13,699 nucleotides of DNA, taken from the NCBI GenBank assembly GCA_028820215.1, contig JAPPKD010000261.1, forward strand, positions 1 to 13,699, given 5' to 3'. The notes below the pieces were generated by a model. That model did no database searches. It was given only the letters and a program-made list of their open reading frames with translations, and was not told where the DNA came from. The translations under genes were made by a program, and so were the position numbers. This DNA is from Spirochaetaceae bacterium. Its GTDB lineage: Bacteria; Spirochaetota; Spirochaetia; SZUA-6; Bin103. Positions 1-7,664 of the stretch are shown piece by piece (position 1 is the stretch's first letter; each line of letters starts with the position of its first letter).

Positions 1-682
1 TCGTCCCTCCGACCCGAATCGGCCGACAGAGACCCCTACAGCGCAATTTCCTCGTCTCCTCCGATCCCTTGCTGCCAAGAGAGCCTCCGGGTAGGATGGG
101 CTCGCTCGAACTGCAGTCGGGGCCACGTTTGGTTCGCCTCGGTGTTCCAGGCCCCGGGCGCTTTATTGTCTCACATTGGACTTACGGGCAGCAAGGCTCT
201 CGCTGCGTGCATCCGCCGATGGAAGTTACCGGAACATCCTGGCCTGCAGGTGTGGTACACGGCCCGGGGCGGGATCTTCGAAGACAGCAGATTCGCACCG
301 GAGCGGAGCCCACGAACGATCGGCACCTACTTCGTGGACGAGCCCGGGTAGCTGATCTACATCATCTTGAAGTTCGGGACGGGTGACAATCGGTCCCCGC
401 ATGGCGTCCAAGGGGTCATTCTCTTCCAGTATTCACTGGCGGACGAGAGGGGAACGCCTGAATCTGCGCTCTGGCGCGCGGGACGACCAGAACCGCTGGA
501 TCGTCGCCTACCACACGCTTCAGCGGGGCACGATCCCAAACTGATCCACTACCCACCGTCCCGCCGTGTCGACATACAGTAGCTTCCGTCGAGCGACAGC
601 GACCGAGTCGAGTCCGGCGGCCGACCGCCGGCCGCTCTGGCCCCGGACGCGTTCCTGGGCCCGTTGGGTTAGAGTAGGCGGC
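1..682. other. Left-edge stretch with no recognisable gene
   Basis: I find no gene I can support here. Short open frames exist on both strands, but none has a convincing start with a ribosome binding site and none gives a recognisable domain. One plus-strand frame (about 142-351, continuing after a stop to about 580) and a second frame around 455-540 with a short Asn-Arg-Trp-rich run look mildly protein-like. They are interrupted by stops and I cannot name a family, so decayed coding sequence is possible but not shown. Confidence 0.4.
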
Positions 683-1819
683 ATGTACGACCACATCGCC
701 ACCCTGTCCGACGGACGCACCAGCCGCTGCTCGTCGTGGGACACGACCGGCCGCAATCAGGACCGCTGGCTCATCGCGCCCGGGGAGACCCGCGTCCTGG
801 CCGACATCAAGGGTCCCGGAGTTCTCACCCATCTGTGGTTCACCCAGCGCAACCACTACCGCGAGTGCCTGCTGCGGATCACCTGGGACGACGCGCCGCA
901 CGCCAGCGTGGTGGCGCCGCTCGGCGACTTCTTCTGCCTGGGCCACGGCATCGTCGCGAACTTCCAGTCAGCGCTGTTCACCGCGTCGACCAACCACCAC
1001 AACCGTTTCGATTCCGGCTGCGCGCTCAACTGCTACGTGCCGATGCCGTTCCGCAGGCGCGCGCTGGTGGAACTGATCAACGAGAGCTCCGAGGAGCACC
1101 TGCAGTACTTCTACGTCGACTACGAGCGGCTGCCCGGACCGTGCGAGGACGCCGGGTACTTCCACGCCGAGTTCCGGCGCGCCAATCCGTTCGGCGGCTG
1201 GGGTCACGAGGTAACGGTGAACACGGCGGAGGCCAACGTCGTCAATCGCGCGCGCACCGCGTGGGAGAACAACTACGTCATCCTGGACACGCGCGGCCGC
1301 GGCCACTACCTGGGCTGCAACCTGTCGGTCACCAACTTCCGGGGCACGTGGTGGGGCGAGGGCGACGACATGGTCTGGGTTGACGGCTACCGCTGGCCGC
1401 CCGACCTGCACGGCACCGGCAGCGAGGACTATCTCAACCAAGCGTGGGGGATGCAGGACAACGCCTTCCTGCGCAACGGCTCATCGATCCACGAGAAGAA
1501 CACCGGCGGCTACCAGACCAGCTACGTGCTGCACCTGGAGAACCCGGTGCGCTTCCGCAAGGAGATCAGGGTCACCATCGAGCACGGGCACGGCAACCAC
1601 TTGGCCAACGAGATGTCCTCCACCGCCTACTGGTACGCGGCCGAGCCCGCCGTGGCCGTGGCGCCACCGCCGATGACGCAGCGCCTGCCGGTCCTGCGCG
1701 ACAACCAGGGCACGTGGCTGCACGACCCGGCACGCCGGCAACCCGGGCGTGAAGTGCCCCTGAACGCCGAGATGCGCCGGATGAAGGAGCGGGCGGCGCG
1801 CCAACCGCACGCCGGTTAG
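683..1819 (+). CDS. DUF2961 / glycoside hydrolase family 172-type protein
   Basis: This 378-residue protein belongs to the DUF2961 family, now also classed as GH172, whose characterised members act on fructofuranose- or arabinofuranose-containing glycans. Visible family hallmarks are the N-terminal run with DRW at residues 27-29 and DIKGPGVLTHLWFT at 41-54, a GEGDD segment at 225-229, and the signature HGTGSEDYLNQAWGM at 243-257. Acidic residues in the last two are conserved in the family. There is no signal peptide or membrane segment, so it is probably cytoplasmic. I chose the ATG at 683 because the family fold begins right after it. The frame stays open back to 566, but those 39 extra residues are Arg-rich and unlike the family, and only a weak purine stretch precedes 683. 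The gene stands alone with no sugar transporter or dehydrogenase beside it. The substrate is not predictable from sequence. Confidence 0.88.
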   Translation: MYDHIATLSDGRTSRCSSWDTTGRNQDRWLIAPGETRVLADIKGPGVLTHLWFTQRNHYRECLLRITWDDAPHASVVAPLGDFFCLGHGIVANFQSALFTASTNHHNRFDSGCALNCYVPMPFRRRALVELINESSEEHLQYFYVDYERLPGPCEDAGYFHAEFRRANPFGGWGHEVTVNTAEANVVNRARTAWENNYVILDTRGRGHYLGCNLSVTNFRGTWWGEGDDMVWVDGYRWPPDLHGTGSEDYLNQAWGMQDNAFLRNGSSIHEKNTGGYQTSYVLHLENPVRFRKEIRVTIEHGHGNHLANEMSSTAYWYAAEPAVAVAPPPMTQRLPVLRDNQGTWLHDPARRQPGREVPLNAEMRRMKERAARQPHAG

Positions 1820-1827
1820 CCCTCAGT

Positions 1828-2040
1828 ATGTCCTCGGTAAGCCCGGGCAGCCTGGTTGCCGACGTGATGGGCGGCAAGGGCGTGTTCTGGCCGCACGTAC
1901 GGCCAAGACGATACGACGTTCGAGCCACCGACATCCTGAGCGGCGCGCCGACCGTCGAGACCTGCCGTACGGCGATAGCGCAACCGACTCCGTGATGCTC
2001 GACCCTCCTCTACATGTAATCGCCCGGCGCAGAAGCACAC
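1828..2040 (+). pseudogene. Decayed DNA-methyltransferase-like fragment
   Basis: This stretch reads as a SAM-dependent DNA methyltransferase broken over three frames. From 1828 one frame gives a glycine-rich, motif-I-like segment (VADVMGGKGVFW) and then RYDVRATDI, ending at a stop at 1993. A second frame from 1959 gives LPYGDSATDSVMLDPP, containing the Asp-Pro-Pro of catalytic motif IV. One extra base at 2010 then displaces the Tyr-Met that should complete DPPYM at 2011-2016, and a TAA follows at once. Remnants such as SPGAEAH continue in that third frame. The 5' part is missing, since the GH172 stop lies 8 bases upstream. At least two frameshifts and one stop make a working enzyme implausible. 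Family assignment is from motif recognition only; the exact methylase subtype (N6-adenine or N4-cytosine) is not determined. Confidence 0.6.
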
Positions 2041-2137
2041 CGATGCCCGCAGCAGCACGACCGCCGCCATGCCGGGGCCGCGTTTCTCTCAAGGCTTGAC
2101 ACTCGGACCCGGTCACTCACATCTTGCGAAACGTATC

Positions 2138-3199
2138 ATGATGACACCCAAGACGAATATGCGCCTCGTCTACTACATCGGCGCGGGAGCCAGCGCGCAC
2201 TCCTTGCCATTGGCATGCAACATGCCCGCGCGCATGCGAAAGCTGGCTGATGAACTCGGGACGGATGATTGTCGGAATAGAGTAGACCCCGTGCAAAGAG
2301 GCCGTCTCGATCAACTCGCAGCGCAGTTGGAGCGTTTGGCCGAACGTGCCGACTCAAGAAACGTAACGATCGACGAGCTTGCGAAGTGTAATCATCTCCG
2401 AGGAGAGCACGAGGATCTTCGCACGCTCAAGGCGACGTTGTCCGCTCTTTTCATGATAGAAGAAGGTCGCCAACCGGCCGATCCCCGTTACGGTCACTTC
2501 TTCGCGTACATGGCCGATCGAGACACGACAGATGCCGTTGCGATGCCGACCGACGTGCGTGTGATCTCTTGGAACTACGACCACCAGTTCGAGAAGTCGT
2601 TCGCCGAGTTCACTCCTGAGTCAGACTACCATGGAAGAAGATCCACGGGAGACAGGCTGCAGGTCGTACCCTCACTCATTCCTGACAGGTACGACCCAAA
2701 TGCTTTCTCGATCCTGAAGCTCAATGGCTCGGCCGGTGAACGCGTGCCGCCGGCTACGGATTCACCACTCAGACATAACCCTGACCTGTATGTCCACCCT
2801 TCAGACTTTGGTTACTCGCTCTTCCTCGCCCTGCGCTTCTGCGAAAACGTCGCCTCCGAAGACTTGGAACCCTATTTTCAGTTCGCCTTCGAGGACGACG
2901 GCCGCCGTTCCCATACACTTGAGCTTGTCGACAGGTTCGCGCCTGTCCCCGCCGTCGTGGTGATCGGCTACTCGTTTCCGCAATTCAATCGCGACTTGGA
3001 TCGGGGAATCTTCGATGCACTGCGCCCCAGCGAAGTCTTCCTGCAAATCGCGGACGACACCGGCGTCAGGGATAGAATCGTCGGGCTGGGGGTCGACTCG
3101 GACAAGATCAAGGTTGTCGAGGATCGGGAGCAGTTCTTCATCCCGTATACCTACTCCCCGTCGGAACGCAAATTGCCGTGCGGAATTTCCGCTCCGTAG
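2138..3199 (+). CDS. SIR2-like (sirtuin-fold) protein, candidate NAD-dependent defence factor
   Basis: This 353-residue protein carries the landmarks of bacterial SIR2-like proteins. A Rossmann-type GAGAS nucleotide-binding turn lies at 15-19, after a short strand (RLVYYI). WNYD is at 145-148, KLNG at 194-197, and VVVIGYSFP with a following Asp-rich stretch at 273-288. Residues about 45-135 form a helical insertion. Related proteins (ThsA, DSR and Argonaute-linked SIR2 proteins) degrade NAD+ during phage infection; that role here is inference. The position usually held by the catalytic His of the K-L-H-G motif is Asn196. No extra effector, membrane or nuclease domain is present. Starts at 2138, 2141 and 2159 are all possible and none has a clear Shine-Dalgarno. 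I chose 2138, although the frame is open from 2069. Local GC is lower than in neighbours (52% in 2341-2400 against 77% in 4021-4080), which suggests transfer. It is convergent with the kinase gene. Confidence 0.68.
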   Translation: MMTPKTNMRLVYYIGAGASAHSLPLACNMPARMRKLADELGTDDCRNRVDPVQRGRLDQLAAQLERLAERADSRNVTIDELAKCNHLRGEHEDLRTLKATLSALFMIEEGRQPADPRYGHFFAYMADRDTTDAVAMPTDVRVISWNYDHQFEKSFAEFTPESDYHGRRSTGDRLQVVPSLIPDRYDPNAFSILKLNGSAGERVPPATDSPLRHNPDLYVHPSDFGYSLFLALRFCENVASEDLEPYFQFAFEDDGRRSHTLELVDRFAPVPAVVVIGYSFPQFNRDLDRGIFDALRPSEVFLQIADDTGVRDRIVGLGVDSDKIKVVEDREQFFIPYTYSPSERKLPCGISAP

Positions 3200-3249
3200 C
3201 TCAAGGATAGCACCCAACGGGCCTACCGGAGCCTTGCACTTTCGCTCGG

Positions 3250-4854
3250 TCAGCGATCCTCGGCGCCGTCCGCCTCGCCGCTGTCCGCGCGGGGCAGCCC
3301 GATGATGAAGCGGGCTCCGCTGTCGTGGTTCTCCGCCCGCACGCTTCCGCCGTGCGCCTCGACGTGCGCCCGCACGATGGCCAGCCCCAGCCCGCTGCCG
3401 CCTTCCGGAGCGTGCTCGCTGCGATAGAACCGCTCGAAAACGTGCGGCAGATCCTCCTCGGAGATCCCCGGTCCGCGGTCGGTCACGGACACGTGCACCG
3501 TGTCGTCGCGCTCGTGGATGTCCACGGTCACCGTGGTGCCCAGTGTGGTCCAGTCGATCGCGTTCTGCACCAGGTTGCCGATCGCGGCCTCCAGCGAGCG
3601 CTGATCGCCTTCGATCGCGGTGCGTCCGCGCTCGATCAGCTCCACCTGCACCGAGCGTGACTCGGCACGGGCGCGCAGCAGCGCGATCGCGTTCCTGGCA
3701 GCATCGGTCAACTGCAGGGGACGCCGCTCCAGGCCGGCCACCCCGCCTTCCAGGCGCGCGATGTCGAGCACGTTGGTGGTGATCCACTCCATGCGTTCGA
3801 TCTGCCGCAGACACTCCGGCAGGAACTCGCTGCGCATCTGGTCGTCCTCCGGGTGCTTCTTCATCAGCTCGGTGAACGTCCGCAGTGCCGTCAGCGGTGT
3901 GCGCAGCTCGTGCGAGGCGTCGCCGACGAAGCGGCGCAACACGTCGCGCTCCCGGCGCAGCTCCTCGATGGTCGTGCCGAGCCGGGAAGCCATCGCGTTG
4001 AAGGCGACGGCCAGCTCGCGCATCTCCCCCTTGCCGCGCTCCGGAGCGCGGACACCGAGGTCGCCGTCGCCCATGCGCCGGGCAGACGAAGTCAGCGACG
4101 AGATCGGAGCGGTCATGCGACGCCCGACCACCAGCCCGATCAGAGCCGCCAGGACCGTGGTCGCCACACCGGCCGCCACGAAGGTGTCGCGCAGGCCGCG
4201 CCGGACCTCTTGCAGCACGCCCCGGCCCGAGCCGATCTGCACGTAGCCGAAGGGCCGCGCGGGATCGCCGATCGGCACGGTCACCGCAGGTTCGATCTCG
4301 GCCTCGGGCTCCACCAGCGCCGCGCGGGCGGAAGCTGCCTGCCGGTCGAGGGTCAGGCGATTGCCCAGCAGGTCACGCCTCACGCGCATTCCGCGCGCGT
4401 GGGACTCCAGACCGAACCGCCGATACATCTCCTCACGCCACTGCTCCAGCGCGGACAGGCGTGAGCGCTCCATCAGCAGCAGTACGGCCGCCGAACCCAG
4501 GTCGAGGTCGCCGAACGCCGGGAACGCCCAGACCAGCTCATAGTCGCTCATGCGGGCCGAGTCGGCCCACACGCGCCGTGAGCGGTCCAGGATCCAGACC
4601 CTGACATCGCCCATGAGCGCCGAGGTTTCCGCCAGGTGCTGCAGGCGTCGCTGGTCCAGGATCGGAGAAAAGTACGGCAGGCTCTGGGTCGCGATGACCG
4701 CTGCGGTCTCCTGCAGCATGTCGCGCTCGCGACGCTCCACGAGCCTGCCGATGACCGCCATGGAGAGGCCCCCCATGACGGCGATCGCGACGATCGAGAT
4801 GACGGCGAAGCTCAGTACCAGCCGCCACCTGATCGTCGCGAACACGCGGGTCAC
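3250..4854 (-). CDS. Sensor histidine kinase with HAMP domain
   Basis: This is a 534-residue inner-membrane sensor kinase, the probable partner of the response regulator two genes upstream. In order: membrane segment about 11-33, extracytoplasmic sensor region 34-222, second membrane segment about 223-245, and HAMP linker about 244-296. Next come the HisKA dimerisation domain, with the phosphoaccepting His315 in SHELRTPL, and a HATPase_c domain with N-box Asn427/Asn431, G1 DRGPG (459-463) and G2 GGSGLGLAI (485-493). All key catalytic residues are present. The sensor region has no cysteines or metal motif that would name its ligand. The start is GTG at 4854, because an in-frame TAG lies just upstream; no Shine-Dalgarno is visible, so it may depend on translation of the PDZ gene 51 bases upstream. 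The C-terminus is a short acidic tail. Function is firm; the signal is unknown. Confidence 0.94.
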   Translation of the reverse strand: MTRVFATIRWRLVLSFAVISIVAIAVMGGLSMAVIGRLVERRERDMLQETAAVIATQSLPYFSPILDQRRLQHLAETSALMGDVRVWILDRSRRVWADSARMSDYELVWAFPAFGDLDLGSAAVLLLMERSRLSALEQWREEMYRRFGLESHARGMRVRRDLLGNRLTLDRQAASARAALVEPEAEIEPAVTVPIGDPARPFGYVQIGSGRGVLQEVRRGLRDTFVAAGVATTVLAALIGLVVGRRMTAPISSLTSSARRMGDGDLGVRAPERGKGEMRELAVAFNAMASRLGTTIEELRRERDVLRRFVGDASHELRTPLTALRTFTELMKKHPEDDQMRSEFLPECLRQIERMEWITTNVLDIARLEGGVAGLERRPLQLTDAARNAIALLRARAESRSVQVELIERGRTAIEGDQRSLEAAIGNLVQNAIDWTTLGTTVTVDIHERDDTVHVSVTDRGPGISEEDLPHVFERFYRSEHAPEGGSGLGLAIVRAHVEAHGGSVRAENHDSGARFIIGLPRADSGEADGAEDR

Positions 4855-4867
4855 CGAATCGGTTTGC

Positions 4868-4909
4868 CCGAACCGGGTCTACCCATCCGGGCTACCCAAT
4901 CCGGGCTAC
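4868..4909 (-). repeat. Three tandem ~14-base repeats between PDZ gene and kinase gene
   Basis: Read on the minus strand, the gap between the PDZ gene and the kinase gene consists of GTAGCCCGGATTGG, GTAGCCCGGATGG and GTAGACCCGGTTCGG in a row. The first copy contains the TAG stop of the PDZ gene. The third copy can fold as a small CCCG-GTT-CGGG hairpin. It could be a slipped-strand duplication or a spacer that sets the kinase translation level. Confidence 0.6.
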
Positions 4910-5754
4910 AGGGCGCTGGCGGCGTCCATGTCGCCGCTGGTGTCCTTGTCGGCGTCGTCGTGATCGCCCCGGGACCTCCCGCGCCGCTCGAAGCGCTGCC
5001 TCATGTCGTCGAACATCCTGCGCATGTCCTCCAGGGCCGGAAATGCCTGGTAGCGGATGCCGAGCATGGCCGCCCCGCTCTCCGCGTCTGCCCCCAAGGT
5101 GACCATCGCCGTCATTTCCTCACCGTCGCGCTGGTAGTCGATGCTCACCTCGGCGCCGGCTTCGTGGCCGCCGATGATCTCCACGAGCTGACCCGGAGAT
5201 CCATCCAGCGTCTGGCCACCGACGGCGGTGATCCAGTCGCCGGGTTCCAGTCCCGCGTTCGCAGCCGCACTCTTGTCGACGACCTCCACCACGACCACTC
5301 CCGGCTTGTCGGACTCTATGCGGAACTGGAATCCGCGCCGTTCGGGAGCCATCGGCATGCGCAGGCCGCGTCGCGGCAGCCGGTCCACGCTGGCGCCCGC
5401 ACCGCCGGTGATCGCCAGTCCGATGCGCGGCTGTCCCCAGATGCGCTCGATCGCCACGACCTGTTCGCGCGTGTCGTCGCCGTGCCTGATGCTCAGTGTC
5501 ACCTCGGAGCCTTCCGCTTCGGCCAGCGCCTGCACCAGCTCGCGCGCGCTTGCCAGAGCCTGACCGTCGATGCCCAGGATCAGGTCGCCTCGCTCGATGC
5601 CGGCCGCCGCCGCCGGGCCGTCGGGGTCGACCTGGGTGACGATCACCCCCATGGCCGCCTCGGCCTCACCGCCCTCCTGCGCGGCCAGCGGCAGGCCGAC
5701 CGCCAGCAACGCCGCCGTCGCGATTGCCAGTACCTTCGTCCGTCTCGTCGTCAT
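4906..5754 (-). CDS. Exported double-PDZ-domain protein
   Basis: This 282-residue protein has a signal peptide at residues 1-25 (charged TTRR start, hydrophobic core, Ala-rich cleavage site before QEG). It then has two PDZ domains, about 31-103 and 141-220. Each carries the hallmarks of HtrA/DegP-type PDZ modules: GPAAAAGIERGDLILGIDG in the first and SAAANAGLEPGDWITAVGG in the second. No protease domain is present, so it is a binding or scaffold protein in the periplasm or cell envelope. The C-terminal 40 residues are highly charged, first Arg/Met-rich and then Asp-rich (DHDDADKD). I start at ATG 5754, because GGAGGG sits 7 bases upstream of it; an in-frame ATG at 5769 lies upstream of that ribosome binding site. 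Lying between a response regulator and a histidine kinase, it may sense envelope state or peptide ligands for the kinase. That role is inference. Confidence 0.85.
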   Translation of the reverse strand: MTTRRTKVLAIATAALLAVGLPLAAQEGGEAEAAMGVIVTQVDPDGPAAAAGIERGDLILGIDGQALASARELVQALAEAEGSEVTLSIRHGDDTREQVVAIERIWGQPRIGLAITGGAGASVDRLPRRGLRMPMAPERRGFQFRIESDKPGVVVVEVVDKSAAANAGLEPGDWITAVGGQTLDGSPGQLVEIIGGHEAGAEVSIDYQRDGEEMTAMVTLGADAESGAAMLGIRYQAFPALEDMRRMFDDMRQRFERRGRSRGDHDDADKDTSGDMDAASAL

Positions 5755-5770
5755 CGCAATTCCCTCCATG

Positions 5771-5799
5771 CGATTGAAGCTGGCATAACGATCGAAGCT
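5771..5799 (-). promoter_or_regulatory. Imperfect 11-base direct repeat upstream of the PDZ gene
   Basis: On the minus strand AGCTTCGATCG (5799-5789) and AGCTTCAATCG (5781-5771) are repeated with an 18-base period, 10 of 11 bases identical. They lie in the 72-base gap before the PDZ gene. OmpR-family regulators often bind direct repeats, so this could be an autoregulatory site of the adjacent regulator. The evidence is sequence pattern only. Confidence 0.3.
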
Positions 5800-5824
5800 G
5801 CGGTTTGCGACCCTGTTTCCGCAG
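5798..5824 (-). other. Weak inverted repeat just after the response-regulator stop
   Basis: A 6-base stem (CTGCGG / CCGCAG) with a 15-base loop begins three bases downstream of the response-regulator TAA stop. No T-run follows. It may be a weak processing or pause structure; chance is also possible. Confidence 0.2.
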
Positions 5825-5826
5825 AA

Positions 5827-6537
5827 TTAAGTTTTTGTAACACTCGCGAAGCGGTAGCCGAAGCCACGCACGGTCTGAATCCAGCGCGGCGAGCCCGGAT
5901 CGTCCTCGATCTTCTCCCGCAGCCGGCGCACGTGCACGTCGACGGTACGATCGTAGCCGATGTCGGCAGTGTACCCCCACACCGCCTCGATGATCTGCGC
6001 GCGGCTGAGCAGCCGCTCCGGCCGTTCCGCCAAGTAGCGCAGCAGCCGGAACTCGGTCGGCGTCAGGTTCACCCGCCGGCCGCCCCGCTCCACCGCCATG
6101 AGGTCGGGATCGATCACCAGATCGCCGAAGCTGATGCGCTCGCTGCCGGCGGACGCGGCCAGCTCGCCGTAGGCACGCCGCAACAGGGCGCGCACGCGCG
6201 AGACGAGCTCGCGGAGCTGATATGGCTTGACCACGTAGTCGTCGGCGCCGAGCTCCAGGCCGAGCACCTTGTCCATCTCTTCGTCACGCGCGGTGAGCAT
6301 CAGGATCGGTTCACGCCGGCCTTCGCCCCGGATCGCCCTGCACACGTCGAAGCCGCTCATGTCGGGCAGACGAATGTCCAGGATCAGCAGCCGCGGGTTC
6401 CACGTCCGGAACAATTCCAGGCCGCCGGCGCCGTCGCGGGCGCAGCGCACCGCGAAGTCCTCCTTGCCCAATCCATACTCCAGGCCACGAGCCACGGAGG
6501 CGGAGTCCTCGATCACCAGAATGCGCTCGCCGCTCAC
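5827..6537 (-). CDS. OmpR/PhoB-family response regulator
   Basis: This 236-residue two-component regulator has an N-terminal receiver domain (about 5-115). Its acidic pocket is E10/D11, the phosphoacceptor is D54 (LLILDIRLP), and the switch residues are T82 and K104 (VVKPY). A C-terminal winged-helix DNA-binding domain follows (about 135-232), with the LTPTEFRLLRYL segment and the DVHVRRLREKI recognition helix that ends in the family's VRGFGYRF. Length and residues are canonical, so it should be a phosphorylation-controlled transcription factor. The start is GTG at 6537, overlapping the hflX TGA by four bases (GTGA), which implies translational coupling. The histidine kinase two genes downstream is the likely partner, with the PDZ gene between them. 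Its targets are not shown by sequence; the direct repeat before the PDZ gene is one candidate. Confidence 0.95.
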   Translation of the reverse strand: MSGERILVIEDSASVARGLEYGLGKEDFAVRCARDGAGGLELFRTWNPRLLILDIRLPDMSGFDVCRAIRGEGRREPILMLTARDEEMDKVLGLELGADDYVVKPYQLRELVSRVRALLRRAYGELAASAGSERISFGDLVIDPDLMAVERGGRRVNLTPTEFRLLRYLAERPERLLSRAQIIEAVWGYTADIGYDRTVDVHVRRLREKIEDDPGSPRWIQTVRGFGYRFASVTKT

Positions 6538-7664
6538 CGCCGCCCATCCCGGGCCAGCACCGCTTGCGCCAGCGCGGCGCGCAGCTCGTCGAACCCCTGC
6601 TTGTGCAGCGCGCTCAACGGGATGGCCCGCGCCGACTCGCCCGGCTCCATGACGTCGGGCAGCGGCATGCCGTCCTCCACCCGATCGACCTTGTTGAGCA
6701 CGGTCACCGTGGGGCGGTCGGCGGCGCCGAGCTCCCGCAGCACGCGCATCACCTCGGCCGCCTGCTCGCGCGCCATCGGGTGGCGTGCGTCGACCACGTG
6801 GATCAGCAGATCGGCCTCCACCACCTCCTCGAGCGTCGCGCGGAACGCGGCCACCAGGTTGGCGGGCAGCTTCTGCACGAAACCCACCGTATCGGTCAGC
6901 AGCAGCGGCACGTCGTTCACCTGGACGCGGCGCGTGGTCGGGTCCAGGGTCGCGAACAGGCGGTTCTCGGCCCGCACCCCGGCGCCGGTGAGCGCATTCA
7001 TCAGCGTGCTCTTGCCGGCGTTGGCGTAGCCGACCAGGGCAGCCACCGGGAGGCGGGAGCGCCGCCGGCGCTCCCGGTGGCCGGAACGGGCGGCGGAGAT
7101 GGCCTGCAGGTCCTTGCGCAGCCGGCTGATGCGGGTGCGCACGCGCCGCCGGTCCACCTCGAGCTGGGTCTCACCCGGGCCGCGCACCCCGACGCCGGCG
7201 TTGCCGGCGGAACGGCCGCCCGCCTGGCGCGCCAGGTGGGTCCACATGCGGGTCAACCGCGGCAGGCGGTATTCGAGCTGCGCCAACTCCACCTGGATCT
7301 TGCCTTCATGGGAGCGGGCGTGGGAGGCGAACACGTCCAGGATGAGCGCCGACCGGTCGAGCACCTTGACCTCTTCACCGAGGATCTGCTCCAGGTTGCG
7401 CTGCTGGTTCGGCGCCAACTCGTCGTCGAAGAGCACCACGTCGACGCCAAGGCTGGAGGCGAGCTCCGCGATCTGCGCCGCCTTGCCGGAGCCGATGTAG
7501 GTCGCCGGATTCGGCCGCGGCAACCGCTGACGCTCCCGGCCGGCGATCGACAGCCCGGCCGTCCGCGCCAACTGCCCCAGCTCGGCGAGCGACGCGTCCA
7601 GCGGCCACCCGTCCCCGTCGCGCGTCAACTCACAGCCGACCAGCAACACGCGCTCGGCGCCCAT
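6534..7664 (-). CDS. hflX: GTPase HflX
   Basis: HflX is a cytoplasmic ribosome-associated GTPase that binds the 50S subunit and can split stalled or hibernating 70S ribosomes under stress. This 376-residue copy has the N-terminal HflX domain with the family signature GPGETQLE at 162-169. The G domain follows: P-loop GYANAGKST (212-220), DTVGF (258-262), NKVD (324-327) and SAL (351-353). An Arg/Lys-rich coiled segment (171-204) links the two. Everything needed for GTP binding is present. It is a compact form with only a short C-terminal tail. The ATG at 7664 overlaps the argH TGA by one base (TGATG), and AGGGAAGG lies six bases upstream. At its end it overlaps the response-regulator GTG by four bases. 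The gene is therefore embedded in the transcription unit of the amino-acid genes, which is unusual for hflX. Confidence 0.95.
   Translation of the reverse strand: MGAERVLLVGCELTRDGDGWPLDASLAELGQLARTAGLSIAGRERQRLPRPNPATYIGSGKAAQIAELASSLGVDVVLFDDELAPNQQRNLEQILGEEVKVLDRSALILDVFASHARSHEGKIQVELAQLEYRLPRLTRMWTHLARQAGGRSAGNAGVGVRGPGETQLEVDRRRVRTRISRLRKDLQAISAARSGHRERRRRSRLPVAALVGYANAGKSTLMNALTGAGVRAENRLFATLDPTTRRVQVNDVPLLLTDTVGFVQKLPANLVAAFRATLEEVVEADLLIHVVDARHPMAREQAAEVMRVLRELGAADRPTVTVLNKVDRVEDGMPLPDVMEPGESARAIPLSALHKQGFDELRAALAQAVLARDGRR

Noticed and set aside
3200..3249. Gap between the convergent SIR2-like and kinase genes, examined for a terminator
   Set aside because: No convincing hairpin or T-run was found in these 50 bases.
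4636..7029. Very long plus-strand open frame (797 codons)
   Set aside because: It lies opposite the kinase, PDZ, regulator and hflX genes, all firmly identified. Its translation is His/Arg/Gln-rich, as expected for the antisense of GC-rich genes.
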